Shown: positions 1-8,232, counted from the stretch's first letter. The stretch: 54,058 nt of DNA from Desulfosporosinus metallidurans (GCF_001936615.1 NZ_MLBF01000034.1:1-54058), one strand, 5' to 3'. Numbers and translations: made by a program. Notes: a model not told the origin generated them from the letters alone.

Positions 1-351
1 CCGTGGGCCTTGTGGCTGCCCTTCCGCACCCGGACGTGGACCTTGCTGCTGTCCTTGGAATCCTGGGCGTGGTCCTTGAGAACGTCCTTCTATCCCTGGA
101 CGAGATTCCTGGGACTGTCCTTCTTGCCCCTGTCCAGATGTACTTGGCCTTTTTTCCTCAGTATCTTTGTGTTCAGAATGATCCAAATTTCTCTCCTTTT
201 CTTGCACTTGATTCCGTAAACGATCAGCATCTTTCTGATCGACTGTACTTAAATGATTTTTCACATCTGTTCCCATAGCCACGAGTCTTGTCATCACTTC
301 TTTACTACTAAAATTTAGCTCTTTTGCTAATTCATGAACACGAATACTCAT
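1..351 (-). CDS. infB: Translation initiation factor IF-2, N-terminal part (cut by window edge)
   Basis: The frame opens at an ATG preceded by a G-rich ribosome site (GGGGGTGGT) and reads MSIRVHELAKELNFSSKEVM, the typical IF2_N helical domain that begins bacterial IF-2. After about residue 50 it becomes a low-complexity linker rich in Gly, Gln, Pro and Arg, with repeated Q-G-P-R-P-G units, as in many Firmicute IF-2 proteins. The 117 codons visible end at the window edge, so the GTPase and initiator-tRNA-binding domains lie outside. IF-2 delivers fMet-tRNA to the 30S subunit. It is the last visible gene of the rimP-nusA-ylxR-ylxQ-infB operon, 44 bp after ylxQ. Confidence 0.93.
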   Translation of the reverse strand, partial: MSIRVHELAKELNFSSKEVMTRLVAMGTDVKNHLSTVDQKDADRLRNQVQEKERNLDHSEHKDTEEKRPSTSGQGQEGQSQESRPGIEGRSQGPRPGFQGQQQGPRPGAEGQPQGPR

Positions 352-395
352 TTAACCACCCCCACATATTCGGCTCCCCCATTACGCTCCAAGCA

Positions 396-692
396 TCAGC
401 TCCTTGCTAGTAAAATAGCCTTCGCAAACCCTTGATCTAAAATAAGCACTGAAGAACGCGGCGAAAGTCCTATCGAAAGTCCAATTTCCAGCTTCGTTCC
501 AGTGACGAGCACTGGTAGCTTTAAGTCACTAGCCCACTGTTTATACTTTTTCTGCGCACCCTGAGCATCTTCCGCAATGATGAGAAGAAATCCCTTACCT
601 TTTTTTAACATAGCTTCCACTTGAGCATCTCCGGTAGCAACTTTACCCGCTCTCCGAGCGATCCCCATTAATGACAGAATGCGTGTAGTCAC
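396..692 (-). CDS. ylxQ: L7Ae/L30e-family RNA-binding protein YlxQ
   Basis: This 98-residue protein has the compact L7Ae-like alpha-beta fold signature: an N-terminal IARRAGKVATGD stretch, a central LIIAEDAQG strand, and a C-terminal LSPRSSVLILDQGFAKAIL. The ribosomal L7Ae family binds kink-turn-like RNA, and YlxQ is the paralogue fixed in the nusA-infB operon of Gram-positive bacteria. The ATG overlaps the 3' end of ylxR by 4 bp (ATGA), which implies translational coupling. The exact RNA target is not known from sequence. Identification rests on size, motif and operon position. Confidence 0.88.
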   Translation of the reverse strand: MTTRILSLMGIARRAGKVATGDAQVEAMLKKGKGFLLIIAEDAQGAQKKYKQWASDLKLPVLVTGTKLEIGLSIGLSPRSSVLILDQGFAKAILLARS

Positions 693-952
693 GAAGAAAT
701 CTTCCCTTCCAGGTTGGCAAAGACTTCAGGCTCAACATCCACTCCAAAAGCCTTCCGGAATCGCCGCTCTTTAACAGCGGTTTGAAAACAGATTAAGTTG
801 GGACAAAGATATGCACCACGACCATTCCTTTTTCCAGTAGGATCTAGCTCAACAATCCCTTCTGGAGTTCTAACGATCCGCAAGAGCTCTTTCTTGGGCT
901 TCATCTGTTGACACCCTAAACACATCCTCATTGGGACTTTCCGTGTCTTCAT
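689..952 (-). CDS. ylxR: YlxR (DUF448) RNA-binding protein, RnpM type
   Basis: The 87-residue product contains the DUF448 hallmarks: the N-terminal RMCLGCQQMKPKKELLRIVR and the GKRNGRGAYLCPN segment, a basic surface suited to RNA binding. YlxR of Bacillus was recently described as an RNase P modulator (RnpM); that role is taken from the family, not seen here. It sits 4 bp after nusA and overlaps ylxQ by 4 bp, as in other Firmicutes. The length is normal for the family, and an ATG start with nusA stop immediately upstream is the only sensible choice. Confidence 0.9.
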   Translation of the reverse strand: MKTRKVPMRMCLGCQQMKPKKELLRIVRTPEGIVELDPTGKRNGRGAYLCPNLICFQTAVKERRFRKAFGVDVEPEVFANLEGKISS

Positions 953-956
953 ACCT

Positions 957-2249
957 TCACCCCTTCCCTTTCTTTTTCTTCTCCTTGGGGCTTATCTTTT
1001 CTGGATCACCAAGAGCAATGTCTGCTAATCCTTCGGGTACATTCTCTCCAACTCCGTTATCAGGAAGCTCTCCATAGTTTTGTGCGGAATCGTATTCTTC
1101 ATACTCCTGATAATTATCGAGATCAGAGAATTCATCATAGTCAGCGTACTCCTCAAATTCGCTATAATCCTCGTTATTCTCATACTCTTCTTGACCTAGA
1201 GGAATGACATCGAGCGCACCGGCTTGTGATTCACTTTTTATGTCAATCTTCCACCCCGTGAGTTTAGCAGCAAGGCGAGCGTTTTGCCCTTCTTTGCCGA
1301 TCGCCAGGGAAAGTTGATAGTCTGGAACCACGACGATGGCCACTTTTTCATTGGGTTTAGGATACACTCCCACAACCTTCGCAGGAGAAAGGGCATTAGC
1401 TACAAACTCTTGAGGATCGGTTGAGTAGTTGACAATATCAATTTTTTCCCCTTTTAATTCTGTGACAATCGTTTGCACACGAACTCCCTTGGGCCCAACA
1501 CACGCTCCAACAGGATCAACATTGGAGTCACGTGAATAAACAGCAATTTTAGAACGTGCCCCTGCTTCACGAGAAACACCTTTAATTTCCACGATACCAT
1601 CATGAATCTCCGGCACTTCAAGTTCGAATAAACGCTTGATCAATCCAGGATGTGTCCGAGACAGCATAATTTGCGGCCCCTTGGTCGTTTTCTTAACTTC
1701 AACGACATACGTTTTAAGACGTTCGAACGATTGATACACTTCTCCGGGAATTTGTTCCTGAGCAGGAAGTACTGCTTCAACCTTCCCTAAATCAACGATC
1801 AAATTCTTCTGCTCATATCGTTGAACCACCCCAGTAACGATATCCCCTTCACGATTAACATATTCATCATAAATCATACCACGCTCTGCTTCTCTAATGC
1901 GTTGGACAACGACTTGCTTGGCTGTTTGGGCCGCAATTCGTCCAAATTCGCGAGGAGTTACTTCATATTCCACAATATCTTCAAGTTGATAATTAGGATC
2001 TAGTTTACGCGCATCCTCCAATCCAACCTGAGTTCGAGCATCCTCCACGATTTCAACAACGGTTTTACGGGCATACACTTTAAACTCACCGGTTAAACGG
2101 TCAATAAGAACTCGGACATTTTGCAAAGATCCGAAATTTTTCTTATAGGCCGAAATCAGTGCTGCCTCGATCGCTTCAAATAGAATCTCTGCAGAAATTC
2201 CCCGTCCTTTTTCTAACTCGTGAAGGGCCTCGATGAACTCCATATTCAT
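957..2249 (-). CDS. nusA: Transcription termination/antitermination factor NusA with acidic C-terminal tail
   Basis: The 430-residue protein has the NusA N-terminal domain that binds RNA polymerase (about 1-130), an S1 domain (about 134-200, [13 protein letters not shown]), and two KH domains (about 205-345) ending in the [19 protein letters not shown] motif. NusA controls pausing, termination and antitermination. Firmicute NusA usually stops near residue 350-370. Here a tail of about 78 residues follows, first very rich in Asp, Glu and Tyr (353-392) and ending in a lysine run. The start follows AGGAGG at 11 bp; a nearer ATG lies in another frame and stops after three codons. nusA lies 37 bp downstream of rimP. 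Confidence 0.95.
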   Translation of the reverse strand: MNMEFIEALHELEKGRGISAEILFEAIEAALISAYKKNFGSLQNVRVLIDRLTGEFKVYARKTVVEIVEDARTQVGLEDARKLDPNYQLEDIVEYEVTPREFGRIAAQTAKQVVVQRIREAERGMIYDEYVNREGDIVTGVVQRYEQKNLIVDLGKVEAVLPAQEQIPGEVYQSFERLKTYVVEVKKTTKGPQIMLSRTHPGLIKRLFELEVPEIHDGIVEIKGVSREAGARSKIAVYSRDSNVDPVGACVGPKGVRVQTIVTELKGEKIDIVNYSTDPQEFVANALSPAKVVGVYPKPNEKVAIVVVPDYQLSLAIGKEGQNARLAAKLTGWKIDIKSESQAGALDVIPLGQEEYENNEDYSEFEEYADYDEFSDLDNYQEYEEYDSAQNYGELPDNGVGENVPEGLADIALGDPEKISPKEKKKKGKG

Positions 2250-2286
2250 TTTTCCATGTTCCTCCTTATTCTGTTGTCAATAAAAA

Positions 2287-2745
2287 TTAAAAATCCAAGG
2301 CTAAATGAGCTTTCTTCGTCAAAGAGCGTGGAATTGCGATCCGCTTATCTTCATATTCTAAAACGATATCATCGTCGATCAGTCCAACAAGAATTCCTGA
2401 GAATTCTTTATATCCTTGAAACAGGGAAGTCGTGTGCACTGTAACCAAACGTCCCTGAAAACGAATAAAGTCCTCTTCCTTTTTAAGAGGACGTTCCAGA
2501 CCAGGAGAAGACACTTCCAGCATATACGCTTGTGGAATAGGATTCTTCTCGTCAAGCATTTCACTCACCGCATGGCTCACTCCTGAACAATCATCCATGT
2601 CCACGCCGCCGACTTTATCGATATAAAGGCGCAAGTACCAATGTGCACCTTCCTTTATGTACTCAACATTTACTAATTCAAGCCCCTTTTCTTTCACCAG
2701 CGGCTCAACAAGTAACGCTATCCGTTGTTCCATTGCTTCATTCAT
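2287..2745 (-). CDS. rimP: Ribosome maturation factor RimP
   Basis: The 152-residue protein matches the two-domain RimP (YlxS) fold: LLVEPLVKEKGLELVNVEY near the N terminus, the LRLYIDK strand followed by a DCSGVSHAVSEMLD helix, and the YMLEVSSPGLERPLK motif before the SH3-like C-terminal domain. It acts in 30S subunit assembly. It is the first gene of the nusA-infB operon and has its own promoter and leader hairpin at 2844-2928. The normal upstream neighbour polC is displaced by about 20 kb. Confidence 0.94.
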   Translation of the reverse strand: MNEAMEQRIALLVEPLVKEKGLELVNVEYIKEGAHWYLRLYIDKVGGVDMDDCSGVSHAVSEMLDEKNPIPQAYMLEVSSPGLERPLKKEEDFIRFQGRLVTVHTTSLFQGYKEFSGILVGLIDDDIVLEYEDKRIAIPRSLTKKAHLALDF

Positions 2746-2843
2746 ATGAAATCTCTCCTTTAAACGTGACGTAAACGTACTTTCTCTTCATAGTCTGACG
2801 AAGATGACCTTGAGTTATACTTGCGCCACGGTTTGGACAAACG

Positions 2844-2869
2844 AAGGAGCGGGCCAGAACCCACTCCTT
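2844..2869 (-). promoter_or_regulatory. rimP leader hairpin
   Basis: On the minus strand this reads AAGGAGTGGG, a short loop, then CCCGCTCCTT, a 10-bp stem in which one pair is G-U. The pairing is complete only as minus-strand RNA; the plus strand would have an A-C mismatch there. It lies about 30 nt after the predicted -10 box and about 100 nt before the rimP start. A G-rich hairpin ahead of ylxS/rimP is common in Gram-positives; its function is not established here. Confidence 0.55.
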
Positions 2870-2899
2870 ACCAACAAACACTAAAAATTTCCTTATATT

Positions 2900-2928
2900 A
2901 ATATAGCATATCCCATGACTATCTGCAA
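2900..2928 (-). promoter_or_regulatory. SigA-type promoter of the rimP-nusA-infB operon
   Basis: Minus strand: -35 TTGCAG, 17-bp spacer, -10 TATATT, followed by the leader hairpin and rimP. Both boxes are one or two bases from consensus with ideal spacing. It makes the operon independent of polC, which ends at a terminator far upstream. Confidence 0.7.
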
Positions 2929-2964
2929 CCTAGGAAGCCCTTTAAATATTGAACAATTGAGTCT

Positions 2965-3858
2965 TTACAGGGATTTTTCATAGTTTCTTCGTCTTCCAGC
3001 TAACACACTGAATAATACACCACCGATGATCAGAACCGCGCCCATCAGAAAGGTGATACTCATTTTCTCACCTGAAAACAGCCCTCCCAATGAGACAGCA
3101 ACCATGGGCTGCAACGGGTAGAAGAGCGAACAACTGCCCGCTTCTATCATGGAAAGGCTTTTGTTCCACAGAACATGGGACAGTGCCGTGCATACGAGTC
3201 CCATATACAGTATTGAAGAAATTGTTGCAGGGTCGAATAGTTGGACATGCGGGGTTGTCAAAAGCTCATAAATCAATACAGGTAAAGTGCAGGCCAAGGC
3301 CACAAGAATACTATACGTCGTGACAACTAAGGCATCATATTTTTGCGTTACACGCCTCACCAGTACAGTCATCAATGACCAGGTAAGTACGGAAAATATT
3401 GAGACGATAATCCCAATCATTGCCCCACCGTTACCCACACCGCCAATGATGATATACGCACCTGCCACGGCAGCAGTAACTGAAATCAGTTTACTGACGG
3501 TGATTTTCTCTTTCAATACAGGAACGGCAAACAAAATGATAAACACCGGATTCATAGAATTAATCAGAGAGGCAAGCGAAGCGTTGGAAAGTTTTGTACC
3601 AAGGAGCTGGGCAGCCACCGAAAGAAAATATCCGACAAAACCAATCATGACAATGTATTTGTAATCCTGCCGTTCAATTTTTTCCGGTTCTCTTGTTCTT
3701 AGAATAAGCAGCAAAGCGATTCCTGCCACCAAATAGCGCAAAAACAAAATAGTAAAGGTGGGTACATGCCCCAGTACGAATTTACTGACGACATAGAGGC
3801 TCCCCCACGCACTAACGGTTATAGTCAGGTAAATATATGCTAGTCCTTTATTACTCAT
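2965..3858 (-). CDS. EamA/DMT-family transporter (RhaT/YdcZ-like exporter)
   Basis: A polytopic protein of 297 residues with about ten hydrophobic segments arranged as two EamA repeats. The first repeat starts YIYLTITVSAWGSLYVVSKF, and the second contains VLTWSLMTVLVRRV and ends GGLFSGEKMSITFLMGAVLIIGGV, the usual closing motif. Family members export amino acids, nucleosides or metabolites; no substrate can be assigned. The frame is open for 24 codons further upstream, but the ATG at 3858 begins exactly where family proteins do. The next gene upstream starts at 4515 on the same strand, so the two could be co-transcribed. Confidence 0.88.
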   Translation of the reverse strand: MSNKGLAYIYLTITVSAWGSLYVVSKFVLGHVPTFTILFLRYLVAGIALLLILRTREPEKIERQDYKYIVMIGFVGYFLSVAAQLLGTKLSNASLASLINSMNPVFIILFAVPVLKEKITVSKLISVTAAVAGAYIIIGGVGNGGAMIGIIVSIFSVLTWSLMTVLVRRVTQKYDALVVTTYSILVALACTLPVLIYELLTTPHVQLFDPATISSILYMGLVCTALSHVLWNKSLSMIEAGSCSLFYPLQPMVAVSLGGLFSGEKMSITFLMGAVLIIGGVLFSVLAGRRRNYEKSL

Positions 3859-3966
3859 ACAATCATCTTCTTTAAGTATAAAACTTGTAAAATCCCTCAA
3901 CAATAACTCATGCGTTAAACTCTGATTCACTACTACCAGTTCCGGATTTTCCTTTAGATAGCTTAA

Positions 3967-4515
3967 TTAATAACAAGAAGGCTTACATATTATTTCATGA
4001 ATTTTAGTTTTAAAGATACTACTTGCATGTGACGGAGTTATTATTACTGAAGTATCAGCCCCTTTACCAGAGCCTCCTATTGCAATAATAGGTTCTCCAT
4101 AGGGTATTAAACCAGCGTCCAAAGCCATAATTGATACCTCAACACATACTTTTGTACCTTGACCAAGCATTCTCAAAGAATGAGCTATTATTTCAACAGG
4201 GTATGCTCCACTAAAGGATGTACTAATTCCTCTTTCAGCTCCACTAAGGACATGAGTTGTTGTTAATACCTTTATACCTGAATCCGCAAGTTCGCTACGA
4301 ATTTCTTGTGACATTTCACTCTTGCCCGGTTCCGGATAACCATTTGCATGGGTCACGCAAATAATATTAATATCGTTGGTGTTTTTTAATAGTTTAGCTG
4401 TATCACCAGTTGAAGAAGCTACAACAATGTATTTAATATCTTTTTCTACTGCAGCCTTTAATGCTAAAGCAGTAGTCCCATTTGTATTAATCTTTCCTAC
4501 TGAATCGAAATACAT
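3967..4515 (-). CDS. Free-standing pyruvate kinase C-terminal-like domain protein
   Basis: The 182-residue protein resembles the alpha/beta C-terminal domain of pyruvate kinase: NTNGTTALALKAAVEKDIKY near the N terminus, IKYIVVASSTGDTAKLL, and VEIIAHSLRMLGQGTKVCVE further on. No TIM-barrel or active-site domain precedes it, so it cannot be a pyruvate kinase. In pyruvate kinases this domain binds allosteric effectors, and stand-alone relatives occur in many anaerobes with unknown function. The start chosen is the ATG at 4515, with a weak AAAGTGTGG in front; a GTG four codons upstream lies inside that site. Neighbours give no pathway hint. Confidence 0.7.
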   Translation of the reverse strand: MYFDSVGKINTNGTTALALKAAVEKDIKYIVVASSTGDTAKLLKNTNDINIICVTHANGYPEPGKSEMSQEIRSELADSGIKVLTTTHVLSGAERGISTSFSGAYPVEIIAHSLRMLGQGTKVCVEVSIMALDAGLIPYGEPIIAIGGSGKGADTSVIITPSHASSIFKTKIHEIICKPSCY

Positions 4516-4779
4516 AATTTTTACCACACTTTCTATTGATCCTTGATACCTTCATCTTTATCCTAACACATTGACATTCAACTTCTTTTCCCATTTTTCA
4601 ATGAGCGCTGGCAAAGCCAGTTTTAATTGAGCGCGATAGATACCGATACAATTCATCTATAAGCCTTTGCCGCTTTACTATTTGTAGTTAACAGTTTATA
4701 CCACAACAAAGTTTTAAGGACTCTATTATTAGACATGGACATTTTTCGAAACTACTCGATAAGTTATTTCTCTGGCCTT

Positions 4780-5379
4780 CTACTGTGAACATATGTACAG
4801 AGCCGTCTGAGGGCCAACATCCACTCGCTTGACATCGTGAAAATAAACCCTCATTTCCCTTTCTCCCTGCCGAACAAATCCGAAGTAATCTCCACCTTCA
4901 GCCCACTCGACGAAATCGGTAAACCAGCGGCGCTTTTGGTTGTAATCGTAGAAAAGGACCCGCCCCCGGGACAGCCTGCCTGCTTCCTCGTAAATACGCT
5001 GGCGCAGAGCAGAACTCAGCCCATGTAAAACATAGGAAGAGAGTACCAAGTCAAAACTTTTATCGGGGAGGTCTAATCCCTGTGTGGCATCCCCTTGCAC
5101 AAACTCTATAGCCTTTCCTCTTGTGGATTTTCTGGCTGCTTTAAGCATGGATGCAGAAAAATCCACCCCCACCGTCTGATATCCCCGCTCGGCGAAGCAA
5201 GAGATAAAGGCCCCTGTACCGCACCCAATATCCAGAACTCTGCCTCCAGGGGGAATATTTAACAACTCTTCGTATTTGTCTAGTATAGAGCGGTAACTTC
5301 GGACCTGACTTCTAAAAAAACGATTATAAAATGGCGCGATTAAATTAAATATTCGGGCGTGTTTTTCCAATTCTTCCAA
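4780..5379 (-). CDS. Class I SAM-dependent methyltransferase
   Basis: The 199-residue protein carries motif I VLDIGCGTGAF (about residue 48), an acidic post-I residue in TVGVDFSASML, motif II around GLDLPDKSFDLVLSSYVLHG, and post-motifs typical of UbiE/Methyltransf_11 proteins. The TTG at 5379 is preceded by GGGAGG at 7 bp and is the better start; an in-frame ATG 22 codons upstream lacks such a site. The substrate is not evident. It lies divergently from the Rrf2 regulator at 5697, so the two may be functionally linked. No metal-binding cysteines of the ArsM type are present. Confidence 0.8.
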   Translation of the reverse strand: MEELEKHARIFNLIAPFYNRFFRSQVRSYRSILDKYEELLNIPPGGRVLDIGCGTGAFISCFAERGYQTVGVDFSASMLKAARKSTRGKAIEFVQGDATQGLDLPDKSFDLVLSSYVLHGLSSALRQRIYEEAGRLSRGRVLFYDYNQKRRWFTDFVEWAEGGDYFGFVRQGEREMRVYFHDVKRVDVGPQTALYICSQ

Positions 5380-5649
5380 CGTAATTCCTCCCGAAAATCT
5401 TGCCCAAATTACCAAACTATTCGTGATATCCTTAAAAGCCAGCATCTCCTTAATTAGAGTGCTGGCTGACCATTACCACTGTGTGATTGATTGTTAGGTC
5501 AAAAAAGATGCCGCGTATTTGGTAAGGATTATGCTCAAATTAGATTACTACTGTTACTAAATTGTGTTCATGCTTATGGTTGCTGTAATATAAGACGTTA
5601 CAACAATAATAGCAACTCTTAATTGTAATGTCAACAGTTACAACGGTCA

Positions 5650-5678
5650 TTGAATTATATGAGTCGCTACGTTAAAAT
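5650..5678 (+). promoter_or_regulatory. Promoter of the Rrf2 gene with nearby dyad
   Basis: TTGAAT, 17-bp spacer, TAAAAT lies just upstream of the ribosome site, giving a very short leader. Directly upstream is a dyad TTGTAA-N9-TTACAA (5623-5643), and the 8-mer GTTACAAC occurs at 5597 and again exactly 40 bp later at 5637. The dyad is a candidate operator for the adjacent regulator; this is inference. Confidence 0.4.
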
Positions 5679-5696
5679 ACATACGAGGTGGTAAAA

Positions 5697-6128
5697 ATGC
5701 GCGTTAGCACTCGATTTCCAATCGCAGTTCATGCATTAGTACTAATAGCAACTTTTTCAGATAAGCTGAAGATGACAAGCGATGTTATTGCTGGTAGTAC
5801 TGGCTGCAACGCAGTCAGTATCCGAAATATTTTAGGGACTTTAAAGAAAGCAGGAATTGTATCTATTGCACCCGGAACAGGCGGAGCAGCTTTACAGCGA
5901 GAGCCAAAAGACATTAACCTATGGCAAATCTACACGGTAATTGAGAAGACATCAGCAGATGACATTTTTAAATTCCACCCCAATTCGTCAGATGTATGTC
6001 CTGTGGGTAAGAATATGTATTCCTTACTGTCCCGTCATTGCGAAGAAATTGTAGATGCAATGGAAAAGACCATGTCCAAAACATCTTTACAGCAACTGCT
6101 TGATGAAATGAATATTGGGGTAATATGA
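5697..6128 (+). CDS. Rrf2-family transcriptional regulator
   Basis: A 143-residue protein with the Rrf2 layout: an N-terminal winged helix (STRFPIAVHALVLIA, then SDVIAGSTGCNAVSIRNIL) and a wing GIVSIAPGTGGAALQREPKDI, followed by the dimerisation helix LWQIYTVIEKTS. The three-cysteine cluster of IscR/NsrR is absent; only Cys in the helix-turn-helix and one in SSDVCPVGKNM remain, which fits the YwnA subgroup. This suggests a small-molecule or redox thiol switch rather than an Fe-S sensor. ATG 5697 follows GAGGTGG; the upstream GTG overlaps that site. It is one of few plus-strand genes here and is divergent to the methyltransferase. Confidence 0.82.
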   Translation: MRVSTRFPIAVHALVLIATFSDKLKMTSDVIAGSTGCNAVSIRNILGTLKKAGIVSIAPGTGGAALQREPKDINLWQIYTVIEKTSADDIFKFHPNSSDVCPVGKNMYSLLSRHCEEIVDAMEKTMSKTSLQQLLDEMNIGVI

Positions 6129-6228
6129 TCACACCTCCCTTTCAACCCGCCACCCCATCACCCATCCAATATCCCTACGTACCAGTTTGGGTAGACTATA
6201 CCTCGGCGGGTTGCAGCACGGATGGAAC

Positions 6229-7014
6229 CTAAATAATATTCGGACTTTCTCCTAGCATGGGTTCATACATCATAATCGCATGATTCTCAGTAACAAAATT
6301 ATCTGCTATTTCTTTGAGGTTGTGGTCTAAAACTTTGCGCCTTATAACGTTATGGCGCATGTATCCTCCCCACCATTCCTGGTTCATCAAATGCTCGCTT
6401 TCATAAATCTCATATTTAAATGGGCAGGGTTGTTCACATCGCCATTCGCCCTCTAAGTCTGAATTTCCAACCCTGACCATGAGTTGATATTCATGGGGAG
6501 TGTCATTCTTAATCTGAAGATCTACGTAATTGTAAACAACCGTTGCACCACTTCCGAATGGCTGAGTCCGATTCGCATCAGGAAAAACGTCATGTGTGTG
6601 CCTCCATCGCTCCGTGACCGTTAAAGGCGTGTGAAGAGCCATCCAATAGATGAGGTTTGAAAGCTGACATAGACCTCCGCCCACTCCAGCGGTAAATGAC
6701 CCGTTAGTTAGAACCATCCCTTCCAAAAAACCCTTTCCTTTTGTTGGCTTCCCAACCAAGCGCCAAAGTGAAAAGGTCTGTCCTGGTTTTAGCACTAGGC
6801 CATTAAGTTTTTCGGTAGCCAACTGTAGGTTGGTTACCTTGTTTTCTTGTAACCACATTTCAACATTGCGGAGTCGTCTATACAGTGGAGTTTTATGGGA
6901 CGTAACTATGTAAGGAAGCTCTATCCACCTTAACGTAGATGCATAGTGAATTGACCCATGAAATGTCCATTGAAAGTACCGACGCCAGGTGAAATATAAC
7001 TTTCCTAAAACCAT
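6229..7014 (-). CDS. VanW family protein
   Basis: The product has the VanW core: WLQENKVTNLQLATEKLNGL, LKPGQTFSLWRLVGKPTKGKG and GVGGGLCQLSNLIYWMALHT. VanW proteins are common in Firmicutes and occur beside some vancomycin-resistance operons, but no van genes are near and the function is unknown. The 261-residue frame begins at an ATG without a good ribosome site. The same frame stays open upstream to a TGA at 7111 and reads KRPIERSKFR just before the ATG, which resembles the usual VanW start. The true N terminus may therefore have been lost to a small indel, or begin at a non-standard codon. Confidence 0.85.
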   Translation of the reverse strand: MVLGKLYFTWRRYFQWTFHGSIHYASTLRWIELPYIVTSHKTPLYRRLRNVEMWLQENKVTNLQLATEKLNGLVLKPGQTFSLWRLVGKPTKGKGFLEGMVLTNGSFTAGVGGGLCQLSNLIYWMALHTPLTVTERWRHTHDVFPDANRTQPFGSGATVVYNYVDLQIKNDTPHEYQLMVRVGNSDLEGEWRCEQPCPFKYEIYESEHLMNQEWWGGYMRHNVIRRKVLDHNLKEIADNFVTENHAIMMYEPMLGESPNII

Positions 7015-7113
7015 GCGAAACTTGGAACGTTCTATAGGCCTTTTAGATTTGAAATTGTACTTAAACGCCAGGCTTGCCCCACTCCTCTCATAATTTACGA
7101 TATGTCGGAATCA

Positions 7114-7366
7114 CGAGTAGAGCCACCTCTCACTTCCCCACATATCCCTAAGCCCCAGTTTGCTAAACTCTACCCCGCCTAGGTTCGCCAGATAAGGCTT
7201 TGTTTAGAGTAGCACAACGGAACTACCGCCCACGATGACGAGCGGAAACTATAAAAATTTTAAAGGTTGCAGCTAAATATCTCTCTACATTCAGTGGTTT
7301 CTAAAATAGCTTCCACATCTTTCCTTCATTTCCTCCCAAGATAGCAAAAATAATCCATGATAAAAC
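7114..7366. other. Spacer without confident gene
   Basis: Between the vanW upstream frame and the amidase terminator no start codon with ribosome site and no strong hairpin was found. On the minus strand one frame is open for about 30 codons toward vanW but is closed by stops at both ends. Confidence 0.4.
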
Positions 7367-7401
7367 AAAAATAGCTAGACCGTCCAAAACGATCTGGCTA
7401 T
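7367..7401 (-). terminator. Intrinsic terminator after the amidase gene
   Basis: Minus-strand arms ATAGCCAGATCG and CGGTCTAGCTAT pair with one mismatch and one G-U pair, followed by a T run. It is 18 bp after the amidase stop codon. Confidence 0.6.
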
Positions 7402-7418
7402 TAAGACTAATGTAGCTT

Positions 7419-7868
7419 TCAACTAATACTCTCTTCCAGTTCCTTCTTGAAAGCATCCTCTGGAAAATACCGTCCTGGGCATTCCGTGGCAGCCCCAGGC
7501 ACGTCTCGATGCAACTCAACGTCCCCGACTCCCAGCTTAAATGCTGCCAAAAGCTGAACTACTTTATTCACCAACCCGACAAGTTGGGTGTCTGGCACTT
7601 CCGTCTCACTGAAATTCCCGACCAGACAAATGCCGATCCCAATAAAATTTCGATGTCCGACGTTACAATGCGCTCCAGATCGGTATAAGGGTCTTCCATC
7701 TTCACAACGACCATCCGGCATAATCACGAAGTGATAGCCGATATCACTCCACCCCCTCGTTCGATGCCACTCCCGTATCATGGCCGCGTCGACTGGAACG
7801 ATCTTTCCCGAGCGACGTACCTCCGTTGGGCTTGCCGTGTGGTGGATCACGATCTTCTGCCAATCCAT
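7419..7868 (-). CDS. N-acetylmuramoyl-L-alanine amidase (Amidase_2/T7 lysozyme-like)
   Basis: The 149-residue protein is an almost minimal Amidase_2 domain. It shows the first zinc histidine in IVIHHTASP, the conserved WSDIGYHFVIMPDG segment, RPLYRSGAHC, and the second ligand pair in VELHRDVPGAATECPG (His and Cys). It cleaves the bond between MurNAc and the stem peptide. There is no signal peptide or cell-wall-binding domain. GAGGGAG lies 7 bp before the ATG at 7868. The yvrJ gene ends 20 bp upstream; such a pair resembles a phage or sporulation lysis cassette. Confidence 0.88.
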   Translation of the reverse strand: MDWQKIVIHHTASPTEVRRSGKIVPVDAAMIREWHRTRGWSDIGYHFVIMPDGRCEDGRPLYRSGAHCNVGHRNFIGIGICLVGNFSETEVPDTQLVGLVNKVVQLLAAFKLGVGDVELHRDVPGAATECPGRYFPEDAFKKELEESIS

Positions 7869-7888
7869 GTCTATACTCCCTCTCTTCC

Positions 7889-8035
7889 CTATGCTTTCAG
7901 GACGGCAACGGCCTTGGCAAGTTCCGTGATACTTGAGGAGAGTTCGTTGAGCTTCCCTTCGATTCGAACGAGCAAATAAGCGCTCACCACGATAGGAAAA
8001 CCAAAATTCCCCACAAGCTTTAACATTTCTTCCAT
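7889..8035 (-). CDS. yvrJ: YvrJ family small membrane protein
   Basis: A 48-codon gene starting MEEMLKLVGNFGFPIVVSAY and continuing LLVRIEGKLNELSSSI; this is the YvrJ family pattern, a single membrane helix followed by an amphipathic charged helix. The ribosome site GGAGGG lies 6 bp before the ATG. YvrJ proteins occur in phage-like lysis regions and may be holin-like, but this is not proven. It is followed after 20 bp by the amidase, and the start is preceded by a block of TTCGA repeats (8051-8232). Confidence 0.85.
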   Translation of the reverse strand: MEEMLKLVGNFGFPIVVSAYLLVRIEGKLNELSSSITELAKAVAVLKA

Positions 8036-8050
8036 GCGTTTCCCTCCAAT

Positions 8051-8232
8051 TAGATATTCGAGGATCGAGGATCGAGATTCGACTTTTCAAATCGCCTCTC
8101 AATCCTCTTTCTCTACATAATTATTCGCGATTCATATTTTTGATTCCCGAACCTTAAGCCTCCTCTTCGGCCCCTATCTCAAAGTTCGGGGTCCGAAGTT
8201 CAAACTCGAACCTCGTGCATCGTGCATCGATT
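8051..8232. repeat. TTCGA repeat block A, 5' of yvrJ
   Basis: The block contains two copies of the unit CGAGGAT in tandem, ATTCG/TTCGA words near 8056-8085, and a second cluster near 8190-8230 (AAGTTCGGGGTCCGAAGTTC, then a doubled TGCATCG). It ends a few bases before the yvrJ ribosome site. Compare blocks at 26351, 30408 and 36741. Confidence 0.6.

Noticed and set aside
3..278. Plus-strand open frame over the infB linker
   Set aside because: It is the complement of the Gly/Gln/Pro/Arg repeat linker of IF-2, which explains its openness.
7301..7519. Minus-strand frame overlapping the amidase C terminus
   Set aside because: Different frame from the amidase zinc-ligand region; hydrophobic end is from the terminator spacer; no ribosome site.
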